The notes below the pieces were generated by a model. It made no database searches. It was not told the origin of the DNA and was given only the letters and a program-made list of their open reading frames with translations. A program made the position numbers and the translations under genes. This document shows, in pieces, positions 11,674-25,332 of a stretch of DNA of 64,000 nt (positions are counted from its first letter, which is position 1; each line of letters starts with the position of its first letter). This DNA is from Siphonodentalium dalli (taxonomy: Eukaryota > Mollusca > Scaphopoda > Gadilida > Siphonodentaliidae), in NCBI GenBank assembly GCA_032622095.1, contig CP136068.1, positions 162,275,465 through 162,339,464 on the forward strand, read 5' to 3'.

Positions 11674-12520
11674 CCCATATAAAAATGTACCTGGGTAAAT
11701 CCACCCAGGTTTTTTGGGCCGAAACCCAGGTAAAAATCTATCTACCAAGACATCCACCAACCATCAAGACCCCGCGAAACCTGGGTTTTACCATGATTTA
11801 CCCACCTGAAACTGGATAAAAACCCTGGTATGGGTAAACCTGGGTGTAACTACCCAGGTGACCACACCCAGGTGTACCCTACCTGGGTGTTTCCCACCCA
11901 GGTCTACCCTGGTGTTTCCTACCTGGGTGTTTCCCCACCCAGGTGTACCATGGTGTTATTTACCCAGGTGTACCCTGGTGTTTCCTACCTGGGTGTTTCC
12001 CATCCAGGTTACCTTGGTGTTATTCACCCAGGTGTTTCCTACCTGGGTGTTTCCCACCCAGGTGTACCTTGGTGTTATTCACCCAGGTGTACCCTGGTGT
12101 TTCCTACCTGGGTGTTTCCCACCCAGGTGTACCTTGGTGTTATTCACCCAGGTGTACCCTGGTGTTTCCTACCTGGGTGTTCCCCACCCAGGTGTACCTT
12201 GATGTTTCCAACCCAGGTATACCTTGGTGTTTTTTTTATGCCGGTGTACCTTGGTGTTTTCTTACCCAGGTGGATTTCCCATTGAGATGCACCTGGGTTA
12301 GAAAACCCCAAGGTACACCCAGGTAAGGAAACACCAAGGTACACCTGGGCAGGAAAACACCAAGGTACACCTGGGTAAGAAAACACCAAGGTACACCTGG
12401 GTAAGAAAACACCAAGGTACACCTGGGTAAGAAAACACCAAGGTACACATGGGTAGGAAACACCAAGGAACACCTGGGTGAATAACACCAAGGTACACCT
12501 GGGTGGGGATACCAAAGTGA
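11674..12520. mobile_element. Foldback repeat element with ACCCAGGTGTACC arms
   Basis: It begins CCCATATAAAAATGTACCTG. The left arm 11830-12290 is made of units with ACCCAGGTGTACCTTGGTGTT and CTACCTGGGTGTTTCC; the right arm 12290-12510 carries the complement (AACACCAAGGTACACCTGGG). The same terminus occurs in complement at 29810-29836, so this is a dispersed family. ORFs 11830-12604 on both strands are repeat read-through. Confidence 0.8.
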
Positions 12521-14097
12521 AATGATGAGGATGGCAATGAAGTAGATTTTGATGGGATGCAGGGGTATTGTTATCAATGGAGTTGTTTTAGTATAATAGA
12601 ACATTAAGGAAACTGATTGTGCAGCAATACAAGTTTATTCAAGGACAACAAACTAACTAAAGATAAAATACATGTATAGAAACACATGTAATATATAAAT
12701 ATATAAACTCATTAAACTGCATGGGTTAAAACTTACTGACAACAAGAGTTGGGTTAAAATTTTGATTAAAAAACACTTGCAAAGTCCCTCTTCATACATG
12801 TATATGGTATGTTAGGCAAGTTACATGTACATGTAGTTGCAATGTATACTAGTACCGGTACATGACATACCGGTGGACACAAAAATCATTATTTTAGTTC
12901 CAATGTCATTTACCAGAATACATGTACATGTTGTACCTTGCAACTACATCTACAGTGAGGTAGTTTTGTCTCATTTAAACTTTCTAAATGGGTTTCTCCC
13001 TTTGAATGACATAAACTAATGTGAGTATACACATGAGCTGTGGTGTGAAATACACACCAAAAAATTATTTCTTAGTCTGAGGACATGTTTCCTGTCATTA
13101 TCTTACTGCTTACAAATATAGATTTGTAATAATGTGCTGTAATGCTCCAGAAATAGTCATATTTTGTCCTGGTTCATAAGAACATATTATTTCTTAGTGT
13201 TAGAAGGACATGTTGTCTGATATTATTTGACTCATAAACCCCCAAATGTACATGTAAACAGAACATTCGGGAAAGAGACACACCATCTTTATCCTGTTTT
13301 ATATCAGTACTAAGTAGCAATATTGATCAGATAGCAAAATATGCTATAAATAGATTTCAGATGGTAGAGATTAAACAATCACATTAATTGCACCAACTCG
13401 AAACAGTTAACATACCCTGTAGAATACAGACTATGATCAAGGAGGGTGTCACACACACCCCCACCCCGCTGGTATGTGATATTCAAGCCATTTTCAGTTG
13501 GTATGCTATATACATGTACATACCCAATGCTATCTGGTACTAGGATTTCACACGGCAATATAACCGGCATTCACGATTCAGCAAAAAGGCTAGTATGCAG
13601 ATATAATAGCAGAAAATTATAAAAATTTTGAGTATTTTCCAGCTTAAACAGACCCAAGTGATATATTTTTATCTAATTCAGTCTAATGGCTCTTGATATG
13701 TTGATGTTTTGGATACTATTTCAGCAAATGTGAGAAAAAGTGGCTTCTTTGGGGCATCAGCTTGTCTGAAAAATATATCAAGGTCCCCTAAATCCGATAC
13801 TACATTTCAGAACAATCCAACCAGTGTCCCATGAAATGGTGGATAATAAACTATCATACCAAATTTGATTCAGATTTGATCACACAAACTAAAATTATGA
13901 TGCGGAAACCAGAAATTAACACGATTCTAAGTCGAAAAAGGGCCACAACTCTCGCAAAAATGAGCGGAGCACACCTATATTCGAACTTGACCTGTATTTT
14001 GGTCTGATAAACTTACATACCACATTTGGTTCAGATATGATCACACAAACTGAAGTTATCATCCGGAAACCTACAATTTTCAAAGTTTAAATGTCTA
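12521..14097. other. Intergenic sequence
   Basis: AT-rich, no supported gene. Around 13850-14075 a block with GATTCAGATTTGATCACACA followed by CGGAAACC occurs twice about 162 bases apart. Confidence 0.5.
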
Positions 14098-14100
14098 TTA

Positions 14101-14489
14101 GGCGACACCAATTTTTAAGTCTGGTTTACGAACATGTGGGCTGATGTGGGGAGAAAAAAAGTAGATGCAGGAGGGGAAAAAAATAAAAATAAAAAAAATT
14201 GTCCCCCCCAATTTATATCAAGTAAATCTTGAAATTTTACATAAATTTTACAAAAATTGTGAAAAAAAAAATTTCGAATGAAATTCTGAACCAAACAAGA
14301 CATTTCTTGTCATGAAATACATGAAAATATGGATCTGCAAATGATCATAAGCAGAACTGGATGCGACAGCACATGAAAATCAGTACGCGTGTAAAACAAA
14401 TTGGGACAAAAAAGTAAAAAAAAAATTCATGAAATGGAAAAAAAGTTGTAGGAGGTGTTCGTAAACCGGACTTAAAAATTGGTGTCGCC
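14101..14489. mobile_element. Harbinger-like MITE (TTA target duplication)
   Basis: Inverted ends GGCGACACCAATTTTTAAGT and complement at 14450-14489, flanked by TTA on both sides (14098-14100, 14490-14492). A second copy is at 24189-24567. A three-base TWA duplication is typical of PIF/Harbinger elements. There is no transposase. Confidence 0.78.
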
Positions 14490-14529
14490 TTATGTGTATA
14501 TAACTCATATACTAGTAGCTAACTATTAA

Positions 14530-15469
14530 AGGTGCTCAATCAGATTCGATGGTCCCCATATAATTAGATTCCAACAACAACATTTTTTTTAGAAATGCTG
14601 CTTCAGTAATATCAGAATCGATTAATTGCCCAAAAATAATGCTAACCACTGTCAACTACATGTATAGTATAAAATCGCCTGATACGTTATATTTATCAAC
14701 ATGCTGTTCGACGAAGTTTGACCTTATTATCAACACAAAGCCTCTTCATTTTAGAGTTATCCATCTTCATCCGCAATTTGGTCTGAGACCGTCGGCTCGT
14801 CAAATTTTTCTGGGCCACTATTAAGTATCAATGGTGATAAATATTAAAATTTCAAAAATTGATATCTAATAACTCTGAGCTTTGATACATGTAGGTGGGT
14901 CCCTCGACTTGATTAAAATATTTTTACCCCCCCCGATTCCATATACATGTATATGTAAATAGCAAATGAGGGGGACTTAATCGGATTATGCATCTTTAAA
15001 CTGTATTTGAATTTAAAGATGCATAATCTGATTAAGGGCCCCCTGAATTAATGCTCGCACATTACTCTTTATTTGGACTTGGGGGGGGGGGGGGGTAAAA
15101 GATATTTGGTACGAGTCGAGGAACCCACCACCTATCAAAGCTCAGAGTTATTAGATATCAATTTTTGAAATATACTATTTTTCACGATCAAGAATTAATA
15201 GTGGCCCACGGTCTCGGACCAAATTTCAGATGAAGATGGATAACTCTAAAATCAAGAGGCTTTCTGTTGATAATAAGGCCAAATTTTGTAGAACAACATG
15301 TTGATAAATAACATATGTCAGGCAATTGTATACTTTAGTTGACAGTGGTTAGCATTATTTTAGGGCAATTAATCAATTCTGATAACGTAACTGAAGCAGC
15401 CTTTCTAAATACAAATGTATGATGTTGGAATCTGATTATATGGGTATCATCGAACCGGATTGAGTACCT
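14530..15469. mobile_element. TTAA-flanked foldback element, family AGGTACTCAATC (complete)
   Basis: TTAA at 14526-14529 and 15470-15473; ends AGGTGCTCAATCAGATTCGA and complement of GGATTGAGTACCT. Arms of about 430 bases fold around a centre near 15005 with AAAGATGCATAATC. Left-arm features such as GCTAACCACTGTCAACT recur inverted at 15338. Other members are at 40627-41064, 39730, 19003 and 21715. Confidence 0.85.
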
Positions 15470-16616
15470 TTAAAATGAACTGTATCCAGTATAAACATGT
15501 TAAACCTGATAATTAATTAGAGCATGCAGTCCCTGTTGACATGCGGTATCCGCTGGTAATCTTACCACAGTAATATGTGTTAACTGTGATAACCAAGTTA
15601 ATTGTTTTTACCACAAAAATTCTGAATTCTATCTAGACATTTTGAAACAATAAAAAAAAATTCTGGTGTGATTACAATGTCAACTTTAAAACAAAATTCA
15701 TATAAACATCGCATGAAAAATACAGCCTAACTGCAAATGTGAGGTGGACCACATTCTGCGGCGGTATAACTGACTGCGGTTGATCGCATGAACACGCCTG
15801 AATACTGCAGTAATACCCGAGTAATATAAGGCGAGTTGATTAATTAAAGCATAGCTGTAATTTTACATGTATGTTCTATAGACTTTGTTGGGAAAGAGAA
15901 TATAGCTGTGCGACAATGTTAATCCTGATGTCAGAGCTAAGTTAGAAATTTTTCAATCGAAACCTCATAAAAAAAAATTTAAATTCAGTTCTCAATTTTC
16001 GAACACTTCTAGGAAATTGTTCAAAAATATTGTTAAAAGATGCCCATTCGATTTGACACTGTAAATATACCCTGTTCAAGTGTTCCTGCTAATGTGCTAT
16101 GATGCGGTTGGGTCCTGCTTAATTGCTATGAATTGCACTACCCGCATCATAGCAATTCAGCAGGACCACCAGCATCATAGCATATTAGCAGGACCACTTG
16201 GCCAGTGGTAAAATAGTTTGTTTTCCATACGGATATGTGTTTTCAAATAATCATGTAATGATATCTAACATACATGTATATGATCCCATTTATAGGTTTT
16301 ATTCATCACGGCCAGATAAACTTTGTATACAGACAGTTTTACCAAACTTAGAATTTTTATTAGGTGCTTTCATTGTAGCTGTAATTACTAGTATTAAAAG
16401 AGTGCTCAATAAAGTTTGTTTTATCATTTATGCTCATTTGGAATTTGGATGCTATTTAATTCTGTTTATCTATATAATTGGCTGCACTGCTAAATTTTGA
16501 CTCATTTCAGTCATTTGATGTCAGTACATGTAGTTGTCCATCGAAATGGCGAACACAACCAAAGACAAATTACAAGAGGAAAGACAACAAATACATTTGA
16601 TGTGCACTAAAACAGA
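15470..16616. other. Intergenic sequence with one hairpin
   Basis: At 16078-16204 a palindrome with CCTGCTAATGTGCTATGATG and its complement. The 16198-16500 ORF has no recognisable domain and no splice context, so it is not called. Confidence 0.45.
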
Positions 16617-16618
16617 TA

Positions 16619-16783
16619 CAGTAGTGCCCTAAGAAATCGACCCCTTAACCACAGCAGAATTATGTGTAACTTTCAGGATTTAGTCGGATATATGGCTTGT
16701 TGCCATTCATCGGAAAGCTCTCCCCGAGTTTAATACCCGTAATTCTGCTGTGGTTAAGGAGTCGATTAATTAGAGCATTACTG
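16619..16783. mobile_element. Tc1/mariner-like MITE, copy 1
   Basis: TA at 16617-16618 and 16784-16785; ends CAGTAGTGCCC and GGGCATTACTG-like, with GGTTAAGGAGTCGATTAATT in the right arm. Same family as 18280-18496 but with a shortened middle. Confidence 0.7.
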
Positions 16784-16785
16784 TA

Positions 16786-18277
16786 GTTACAAATGTATGT
16801 CTAGCCTCCTGTTGTGTCACTAATAAGATCTTTAATTCACATACGGTACACATGTACATGTACTATATAGTACCCGTTCAAGCGTTTACAAGTGTCAGTC
16901 ATCGAGAAACTGACCAAAAGTTTTGGTAGTATATAATATAGGCTAGCACTGCACTTGGACTACATGTACATGTACTGTAAGTGATTATAATGTACTATTT
17001 TTATATTCTGCTGTGAAAGTGTTGCTGAATGAAATTTAAGTTTACCCCGATATTCTAAGTCCGCTCGACTAAGATGGGTTTTTTCTCGAAAACTGATATC
17101 TGAATATACATGACTTTTTGTACGTCTTCCACTGGTTGGTATTCCCTCTAAAATGACTAATTTTAACTGATTAGATTAGCCCTGGTATGGAAAACTCTAA
17201 CTGTTATAGCCCGATGAGCGGTTTACTGCCAACAGCGGTGATGATATGATGACCAGCGTTGTGCATGGCATATGTTGATCCAGGTAAGAATGCTACCATA
17301 CATTCCAAACATTCATTAAATATCTTATTAATAGTAACCCAAACTACACAAGAGACTAGTATAACTAAGATTGGGCTCGATTAATGATGTGACACTTTCA
17401 GTACTTCATTTACTAGTAGCCTGGTACTGGTGGGCCTGGCTACAGATACTTGTTTGGCGTGTTTGAGGCCTGTGGCACAAGGGCAGCAGAATCAATTAAA
17501 ATGTCTCTTATTGTATTGTAGTACATGTACATGAATAGTACCGGTAGTACAGCACACAAAGAGGTATATAGTACCGGCACATGTACATGTATTCTCTCTG
17601 TTTTCACACATGTTTTTTTTCAATTTAACAACATGAGTCTTTTATGACACATACATGTACTAAAGTGAAAGTAGGCCTACATGTATATAATGTGCACCCA
17701 GTATACCGGTACATGTACTGATATATTACATTGCAATACAGTCCGAGTACAATGATATAGCAAAATTATGCATAGTAGAATAACAACCTTTTGTACAAAC
17801 AGTCCTGACAATGATATACCGGGATATCATGGTGATAGTTCATACATTTGGAATTACCGAATACCTGAGTTTGTGGATAGACCGCTTCATGCGATGTTTA
17901 TGTGAATTTTTATTTTTAAGTCGGCATTGCATACGGTAGTCCTATAAACCACACCAGAGAATAGCAATTGTCGGTCAGTGACCAACTTCTTATGTTTATG
18001 CAATCGATACAATCCGGTTCTGCTTTTGATGTCCAGTTCGATATTTGTGGTGTGTTCTTGTGCAAAAATATAATTCTAACTAATGCGCCAAAAATCAGGT
18101 TTATAAATTTATCCATTCTTGAGCAAGAGCAACTCGTAAAACTTGTATGGTATAACATTCCAAACTGAGTATTTCTGCTATCAAACCATATGATAATAAT
18201 GTTGAACCGGACATCGAAATCTGAACCGCATTTATGGATTGCAGCACGTGATGTTGAATAAACAGTTATAGAGGATA
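16786..18277. other. Intergenic sequence
   Basis: No supported gene. Many short ACATGTACATGT-type palindromes are scattered (for example 16850, 16965, 17522, 17580). ORFs 17916-18168 on the two strands overlap and show no domain. Confidence 0.4.
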
Positions 18278-18279
18278 TA

Positions 18280-18496
18280 CAGTAATGCTCTAATTAATCG
18301 ACTCCTTAACTACAGCAGAATTATGGGTAACTTTTCAGGATTTAGTCGGAAATATGGGTTGATGCCATTCATCGGAAAGTTCTCGGTGAGAGCTTTCAGA
18401 TGAATGGCAACAAGCCATATTTCGGACTAAATCCTGAAAAGTTACCCATAATTCTGCTGTAGTTAAGGAGTCGATTAATTAGCTCTAGAATTACTG
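18280..18496. mobile_element. Tc1/mariner-like palindromic MITE, copy 2
   Basis: TA duplications at 18278-18279 and 18497-18498; ends CAGTAATGCTCTAATTAATC and complement. Nearly the whole element is a palindrome, the arms meeting near 18390 around GAAAGTTCTCGGTGAGAGCTTTC. CAGT ends with TA duplications fit the Tc1/mariner superfamily. Confidence 0.82.
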
Positions 18497-19002
18497 TAAC
18501 ATGGTTTATAATATACAAATGTATACTGTATGGGAAACATCAGAGGTTTACAAAGTAATAAAAACAGTTGATTTGTTCTTTATTCTTGTGGTTATATACA
18601 CTTACATACATGTATTCTAAAAATAAATGTCCTTTACAACGTGGATCAATGAAATGCGGTTGTTGCATTTAAAATGCATTGAGGGTGCATTGTGTCACGC
18701 CACTTTGTAAATGCCTTAATGACAGCATTTAAATTAAATGCACTGCATTGGGAATAATCGCAGTCGCATTGAAATTACCGATCATTGCGCCGAAAAAGTA
18801 TACTAGTATGAACACCCAAATAACGATACGATAGTGTATTTTGCAATTTTAGTTATAATTTTGTTTAATTTAAATTCACATCTGAATAATTCTGTGTTAT
18901 TTTCCCACTCCTGGTGTACATGTATATGTTCGGAATCGGACATTCATGATGTAGTTTTCCATTCAAAATGGAATAAACATAAATAAACACTGTTGACATT
19001 AA

Positions 19003-19200
19003 AGGTACTCAACCCGTAAAGAGGGTCCCCATCTCAACAGATTCCAACAACAACAATCCGATCAGAGGGTCCTATATTACTATTTCTTTGGCTTTGGGGG
19101 TAAAAATTATTTGATGCGAGTCGAGGAACCCATCAAACAAAGCTCAGAGTTATTAGATATTGATTTTTGAAAATTCTTATGTTCTCGAGATGAGTACTTA
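19003..19200. mobile_element. Left end of a TTAA / AGGTACTCAACC element
   Basis: TTAA at 18999-19002 followed by AGGTACTCAACCCG and the family's internal blocks (ATTCCAACAACAAC, GAGTCGAGGAACCCA, CAAAGCTCAGAGTTATTAGA). The matching right end may be the one at 21480-21715, with later insertions between, or the two may be separate remnants. Confidence 0.65.
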
Positions 19201-21479
19201 TAACTGCCGTCAATTTGGTAACCTGCTCGAGATTTTACGCCAAAATTCTATTCAAACAGACAAGGATGGATAAGGCCAAAAAAAACAACATCTGTGTTTC
19301 CGGTTACCCGACCGACCTGCCGAAATTGGGCCGACCTGGACTTTTTTTTTCAAATTTCAACCCAAATCAAAAAATTTCAACCCCAAAAAAAAAAAAAAAA
19401 AATTTTTTTTAATTTTTAATTTTTTTTTAATGCATGTCATTGGCATGTAAACACATCAAAATCGTTAAATATATACTATATACTATGTTTACATTAAGCA
19501 GCAATAATTTTAGATGGAATTTTCAAAAACAATTTACTTCTATTAAAATACATGTCCATTTATGGTTGCAGATGAATCCCAATCTCACCAAATAAATCTG
19601 CAGTCTTTAAAACCTGCCTGTGGTAATCTTGTTTGTTCAACTCCCATGTCTTATGGGAAGAAGTCTTATCTGCTAGAGAGCAATATACATGTAGAAGACT
19701 TTCTATATCAGAATTTAAAGTTCCTCTCCCCAGTCAATCAAGGATTCATAGTGTTCAGGCATAGTTACTAGTATGCAGTGCTGGCCTTATGAAAAATCTG
19801 CAGGGGCTAAAATTCGCCCTCGCCAAAATACTTTGCAGGGGCTAAAATATTTTGCAGGGGCAATTTCTGTTTTATGGGGTATTTATGTTGTAACATATGA
19901 AATACCAGTAAACTGACATATGTCATATTGCATATAACTTATTATGTGGTAAGTGATAATATTTAAATTTAATTAATTTATAATCATATATTAATTGTGA
20001 AATTATCAATGAATGTTGTATAACTTATTAATGTATAAAAGTACTTTTATAAATGTTATACCATGTCTTGCATATATGGTATTGTTGTGTTTGTTCCTTT
20101 ATGCCTGATCCAAGTGACCTAATGGTTAACCAGAATCAATCAATCATTATAATATATTTATATCATATATTGCATGCTGTTATACTGTATAATACATGTA
20201 TGAGGTGACATCATGGTAAGATATTATTGTAAGTTAACCAGAATCAATCATTATGCCATGCATATATTGTACATACATGTACATGATATAATGTTTGTGT
20301 TTGTTCCTTTATACCTGAGTGACCAAGTTACCTAACCAGAATCAATCATTATATCATGCATTTATTTGTTCCATACTTTTAATAAGTTTTATCTATAATC
20401 CATCGGTACATTCGCGGCTTCCGTACATTTGTGAAATTTCGTCCACTTCTATCGCGTCAAAACATTCATTATTCCGTACATATCATAAATTAAATCACTT
20501 CTATGTTTGTATCATCTCATAACCCATCCGTGCGATGTATAAATCACTCATTTCATGTAATTAATAGCACGATATCGCGATATTTATTCTTTGTTATCGT
20601 CACTTCATTCACATCATTTGTTTACATGTCAGCGAGCACTGTTGCGCGATTGGCGGATTCCTTCGTAGCCCCACCCATCGCTGTCAACATCGCTCATCAA
20701 ACTTCCTTGTAGGTAAGGTATGATTTGTGGGAAGCACTGCACGTTCACAGTTAGGTCATGTAATCGTCAGTCTGTCACTGGTGACGGGTGTGTAGCATGG
20801 TTTGGCCCAATTAGATATACCGGTGGTAGCCGACTGTTAACATAGCATGTGTCTCCTGCTTCAAAGATGCGATGTCGCGTTGCCTTATATGTTTTCAAAC
20901 GGATAACTCATCAAAATTACGACTGCAAAAGTATGTTGGGTAGTGAATGTTGCGCGAGCGATATATCGCCCACGCCAAATTGAAATTGCGCGGGCGACGC
21001 GCGAGCGATAAAATCGCTCGCGCCATATTGCCAGGCCTGAGTATGTATACAGACAGTATAAAGATGACTGCATGTCAAATACAACTGAAATATAAAGTCC
21101 CACACCACACTGAAAATGGTACCACAGGCCACACCTTGACAATTAATTTCACATAAGGATGGATGAATACCAGCATCGCATTTGACCGATGACTGAGACG
21201 AACTGCTCTATATGGAATGTCTCAACCATAGGTCGGATGCAATGTTGACATTTCATCAATGCTTACACGGACAATCAAATGCAATGTTGAGTGCCTGGGA
21301 GCCAATTACCTGTTAAAATTTATAAAGCTTGTCATCTTATTGAAGTGAATTCAATCTTTGAATACAAATAAGTGGAAAATGTTGATAATTAAAGGTCCGT
21401 ATTAAAAATAAAATAAAAAGTACAAAAAAAATAAAATCCCTACCTACCTACCTGGAATTTTTTGGCTCCGTAATAGGAA
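19201..21479. other. Intergenic sequence, low complexity
   Basis: A poly-A/poly-T stretch at 19388-19430, three copies of a block with TTTGTTCCTTTAT and AACCAGAATCAATCA at 20090-20355, and GCGAGCGAT-type short palindromes at 20945-21035. No supported gene. Confidence 0.45.
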
Positions 21480-21715
21480 ACAAATAATATTTTTTTTTTG
21501 GCCTAACTCTATAATCAAGTGGGTAATAATAACAATTTTTTTACTGTCTTCTGGGCCAGAAAGAATTCCCGATAATGAAAAATAATAGATTTCTAAAATC
21601 GATATCTAACAAATCTGAGCTTTGATGGGTGACTTCCTCGACTCGAATCAAATATTTTTGACCCCCGAAGCCATTGAAATAGTAATTGAGAGGAGTTTTA
21701 TCGGGTTGAGTACCT
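21480..21715. mobile_element. Right end of a TTAA / AGGTACTCAATC element
   Basis: Contains the inverted family blocks TCTGAGCTTTGATGGGTGA and CCTCGACTCGAATC, then GGGTTGAGTACCT and TTAA at 21716-21719. Confidence 0.65.
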
Positions 21716-21719
21716 TTAA

Positions 21720-22744
21720 TTGTTTTATAATCAGAATCTGAGAATCATGATTCTCATTTTGATTCTAGTAAAAAGTCTTGATTCCCTGTAGAAAGTGAAA
21801 CACTAACATTTTGATTATTGCCAAAAATCTGATGGATTTTAAGGCCTGCATCAAGACATTTGTTTGTGAATAAATCAAGGTAAATGTGTTAAAATATGAA
21901 CGCATTTACAAATGCGTTGCTCCAAAATCGCAAAGTAGATTTGAACATGTGGTCGCTTTTCTAAGAAATTTGTGAGTGGTCTGTACATGTACATACATGT
22001 AAGTTACTTGACCAATTACACAAGGAGTCGAGGGACACAATCAATGAGGACGTTTGTACTAAAAAATATTTTTTTACACAAGGAATGAACACAAGGCCAC
22101 TTTCTTAATTTATATTATGAGCCAACAAGACAGATCGTAAATCGCTGTTATATGACAATATATGTGGCCATCATAATGGTCGACAGGCATGACGCCAACA
22201 AAAACCAATCTGTCAGGCCAATATAAAGAAGTCGCGACTTATTGCTGGTGGAACCTATTAAAGGCATCGTTCCATTTCGTTAATAACAACTTACATGTAA
22301 CATTCACCTCCACCTCTTTACTCTTGGGCTCCAAATAAATATGCATGCACCAGCTGCATCCACGTTTATTATTTTTCTTGGGAAATCCCCCCCCCCCCCT
22401 GCACAGTGCTTATTTGGGTCTGCACGGTTATTAATATTTTGAAGCTATGAAAATTTAAATCAGCACAAATTCAAGATTTATATATGATTCAGATGTAAAA
22501 ATTATCAACACGTCTACATTAGTTACTAGCTAAACAAGACATTTTGTCATATGTTTATACTTTACTGTGAAATTGCGTTTCTTCCGTTCTCCATGAACGG
22601 ATTCTCAAAATGTTTGGTTTTCCAAAAAACAAGGATTCGAACTGTCTGAACTGAACTCCATGCGTTTGTTTAAATAGATGAATAAATAATGGGAAAGACA
22701 TACAATCCTAGTTCATAATGAATTTAAGTATATAAATATAAATA
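21720..22744. other. Intergenic sequence
   Basis: No supported gene. A run of C at 22388-22399 precedes a TGCAC...TTATTTGGGTCTGCAC block also seen at 23155 and 23210. Confidence 0.4.
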
Positions 22745-22880
22745 ATAAACGGCGGATTCAACGTGGTCATGGGTTTTGACCGCGTTAAAAAAATCAGCAA
22801 ACTCTGCATGAACCCCGAAGTTTGCTGATTTTTTCTCGCGGTCAAAACCCCATGACCGCATTGAAACCGCCGTTCATTTC
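22745..22880. repeat. Hairpin, arms about 60 bp
   Basis: AACGGCGG...ACGTGGTCATGGGTTTTGAC faces GTCAAAACCCCATGACCGCA...CCGCCGTT, with AAATCAGCAAAC and GTTTGCTGATTTTT nearer the loop. It may be a small MITE. Confidence 0.7.
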
Positions 22881-24185
22881 TTATATGAATAACACAATTT
22901 AAGATTGGTGAATTATTTCTTTTGGTTAATTTAATAAACGTACAGGACCAAATAACGATCGTACAGGTGGGAATTTTACATCGATTTTAATAATCGTACA
23001 TTAGGCACTCAAGAGTAGTACATATTCAAGTATGTGGCAAACCAAAAAAACACCACATGATACATACATGTACCTGTACTACATGTTGACTCGTATACCT
23101 GAACCTGCTATAAAAATTATTTGGTTAACCACAGTTGATGTTTTGCTCAGAGTTCCCCCTGCACTATTATTTGGGTCTGTACTTTTATTAACTTTCAATG
23201 GAATTTCCCCCCCCCCCCCCGCACTATTATTTGGGCCTGCACTTTTATTTGGAGCCTGAGAGTAAGTTGCATTGACATTTATTTTCACGAATTACCATGC
23301 TAAAGGCCAAAGAAAAAATATTGTATGTTTCCGGTAAAAAATTTTAGGGTAGGTAGGTAGGGAATTTTTTTTATTTTATTTTATTTTGATATTTTTTATC
23401 CAGCTGCAGAAATATTGAACTACCGGTACCTCGACCAAAGTGACATAAAATGCCAACCCGTGCCATGGGGAAAGTATTACTTGATCAACACAGTGGAAAT
23501 ATACATTAAGATTGATAAAAAATCAAACTTACTTCATGCTTACGTATGTTTTTTATTATATCTAATACCACATTTTCATAAATTTGGCTATAAACTTGGT
23601 ACAAAATTGATGTCACTAACTTTTTATAAGAATTTTACCAATAATACCGCCATTATACGGTACATGTATTGTGACGATTACATCCCATTGTCTGGGGGTA
23701 GCCAGTACACCCACCGAGCATGCCTGGTTTTTGGAAACAGTAGCTACTAGTACATGTATACCCCTAATATATGCAGTGATAACCTCTTTACATGTATATA
23801 TACAGATACACACCCACCATGTCTGTTGATAGTGTTCCATAAGTCCAAAACAAGACATAAAGCAGGCAGGAGATCCACTCTCAGGAAATTAAAATTGCGA
23901 AAATTTTGACTTTTTCTCAAAATATCAATAAAAAGTTTAGGGTCGGCGGGTTATTTTTAGGGTCGGTCGATGTACGGAAACATAGTATCTTTTTTCTTTG
24001 GCCTAAGGAACATTGCAACTGGTTTGAAGTAACATGACCGCGTTGCGTCAACACTGGAACTGCATTGATGGTAATTTTCAACATGGTCTCACTGAGGTTC
24101 TATCAAATATAAATACTAGTATGGTTGAGGCCAACTTGAGGGAGACAATTATTTTGAGAATATGTGATCCTGTGTTAACATGAGC
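22881..24185. other. Intergenic sequence
   Basis: The C-run/TTATTTGGG block is duplicated at 23150-23260. ORFs 23415-23750 and neighbours show no domain. Confidence 0.4.
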
Positions 24186-24188
24186 CTA

Positions 24189-24567
24189 AGGCGACACCAA
24201 TTTTTAAGTCTGGTTTACGAACACCTCCTACAACTTTGTTTCCATTTCATGAATTTTTTTTTTAATTTTTTTGTCCCAAAATATTTTACACGCGTACTGA
24301 TTTTCATGTGCTGTCGCATCCGGTTCTGCTTATGATCATTTACAGATCCATATTTTCATGTATTTCATGACAAGATATGTCTTGTTTGGTTTGAACAGAA
24401 TTTCATTCAAAAACATTTTTTCACAATTTTTGTAAAATTTATGTAAAATTCCACGATTTACTTGATATAAATTGGGGGGACAATCTTTTTTATTTTTATT
24501 TTTTTCCCTCCTGCATCTACTTTTTTTCTCCCCACATCGTAAACCAGACTTGAAAATTGGTGTCGCT
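24189..24567. mobile_element. Harbinger-like MITE, second copy (inverted relative to 14101)
   Basis: Same ends GGCGACACCAATTTTTAAGT and AAAATTGGTGTCGC as 14101-14489; TAA flanks on both sides, with one base of the right end mutated. The internal sequence matches the complement of the first copy (for example TATTTTCATGTATTTCATGA). Confidence 0.78.
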
Positions 24568-25332
24568 TAAATATCATCTGATGGAGTCAAAATCATTGAA
24601 CCGTCACTTATGCATGCACATGTTGTCTTGATGTTGAGTCTGGCTTTCATCATTTTCATTAGTTTTACTGTTAATATCCACCAAAGGTTGAGGTGTTATG
24701 GAACAACTGTATGGCATCGTATACTGTTATCTTCCGAGTAAATATGGAGTCTCTAATTCTTTTATCAGTCACGCATCTACTCATCAAATAGTATAATCCT
24801 CAAATATTTGTAGTCCAGGTGATCTCGACTGCACAGTACATGTATAAACATTCATCTGTGCACAGTGTGTTTTAAATTTCTTTGCCGTGTAACAACTGTT
24901 GTCCCAAGTTTCAATGCCTTGTCCTCCTGGTATGTAGGGATTACCAATTTACCATTGCCGTGTTTTAATTTGCAATTTTGATGACGACGCTCACTAAGCT
25001 TGTTGATAATTTTCTTTGTCGTGTAACAACTGTTGTACCAAGTTTCTACGCCGCGTCCTCCTGGTATTTAGGGATTACCGGTGCCTTTAATAGCGTCAGA
25101 TGCATCATTGCCAGTTAATGTACATTAGAGTGGAACTGAATTAACAATGTCACATTGACGCAGTACTCAGTTAAGACCAGTAAAACAGCAAAAGTAGTAT
25201 TATTGTACAGCAGGCTTATCACTATCAGTACTTACTACATGTACTGACCCCTTACTATCGTGGATCAATCTGAATCTGAATGGTTACGCTGCAGATCCCA
25301 ATTATGGTAATTTCGCAGCGGGCGAGAGAGTC
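24568..25332. other. Intergenic sequence
   Basis: Two related blocks with GTGTAACAACTGTTGT and CAAGTTTC...GTCCTCCTGGTAT at 24890-24945 and 25020-25070, about 130 bases apart. No supported gene. Confidence 0.45.

Noticed and set aside
11830-12604. Six ORFs rich in PGVPWCF/TQVYLGV on both strands
   Set aside because: Read-through of the ACCCAGGTG foldback arms, open on both strands alike.
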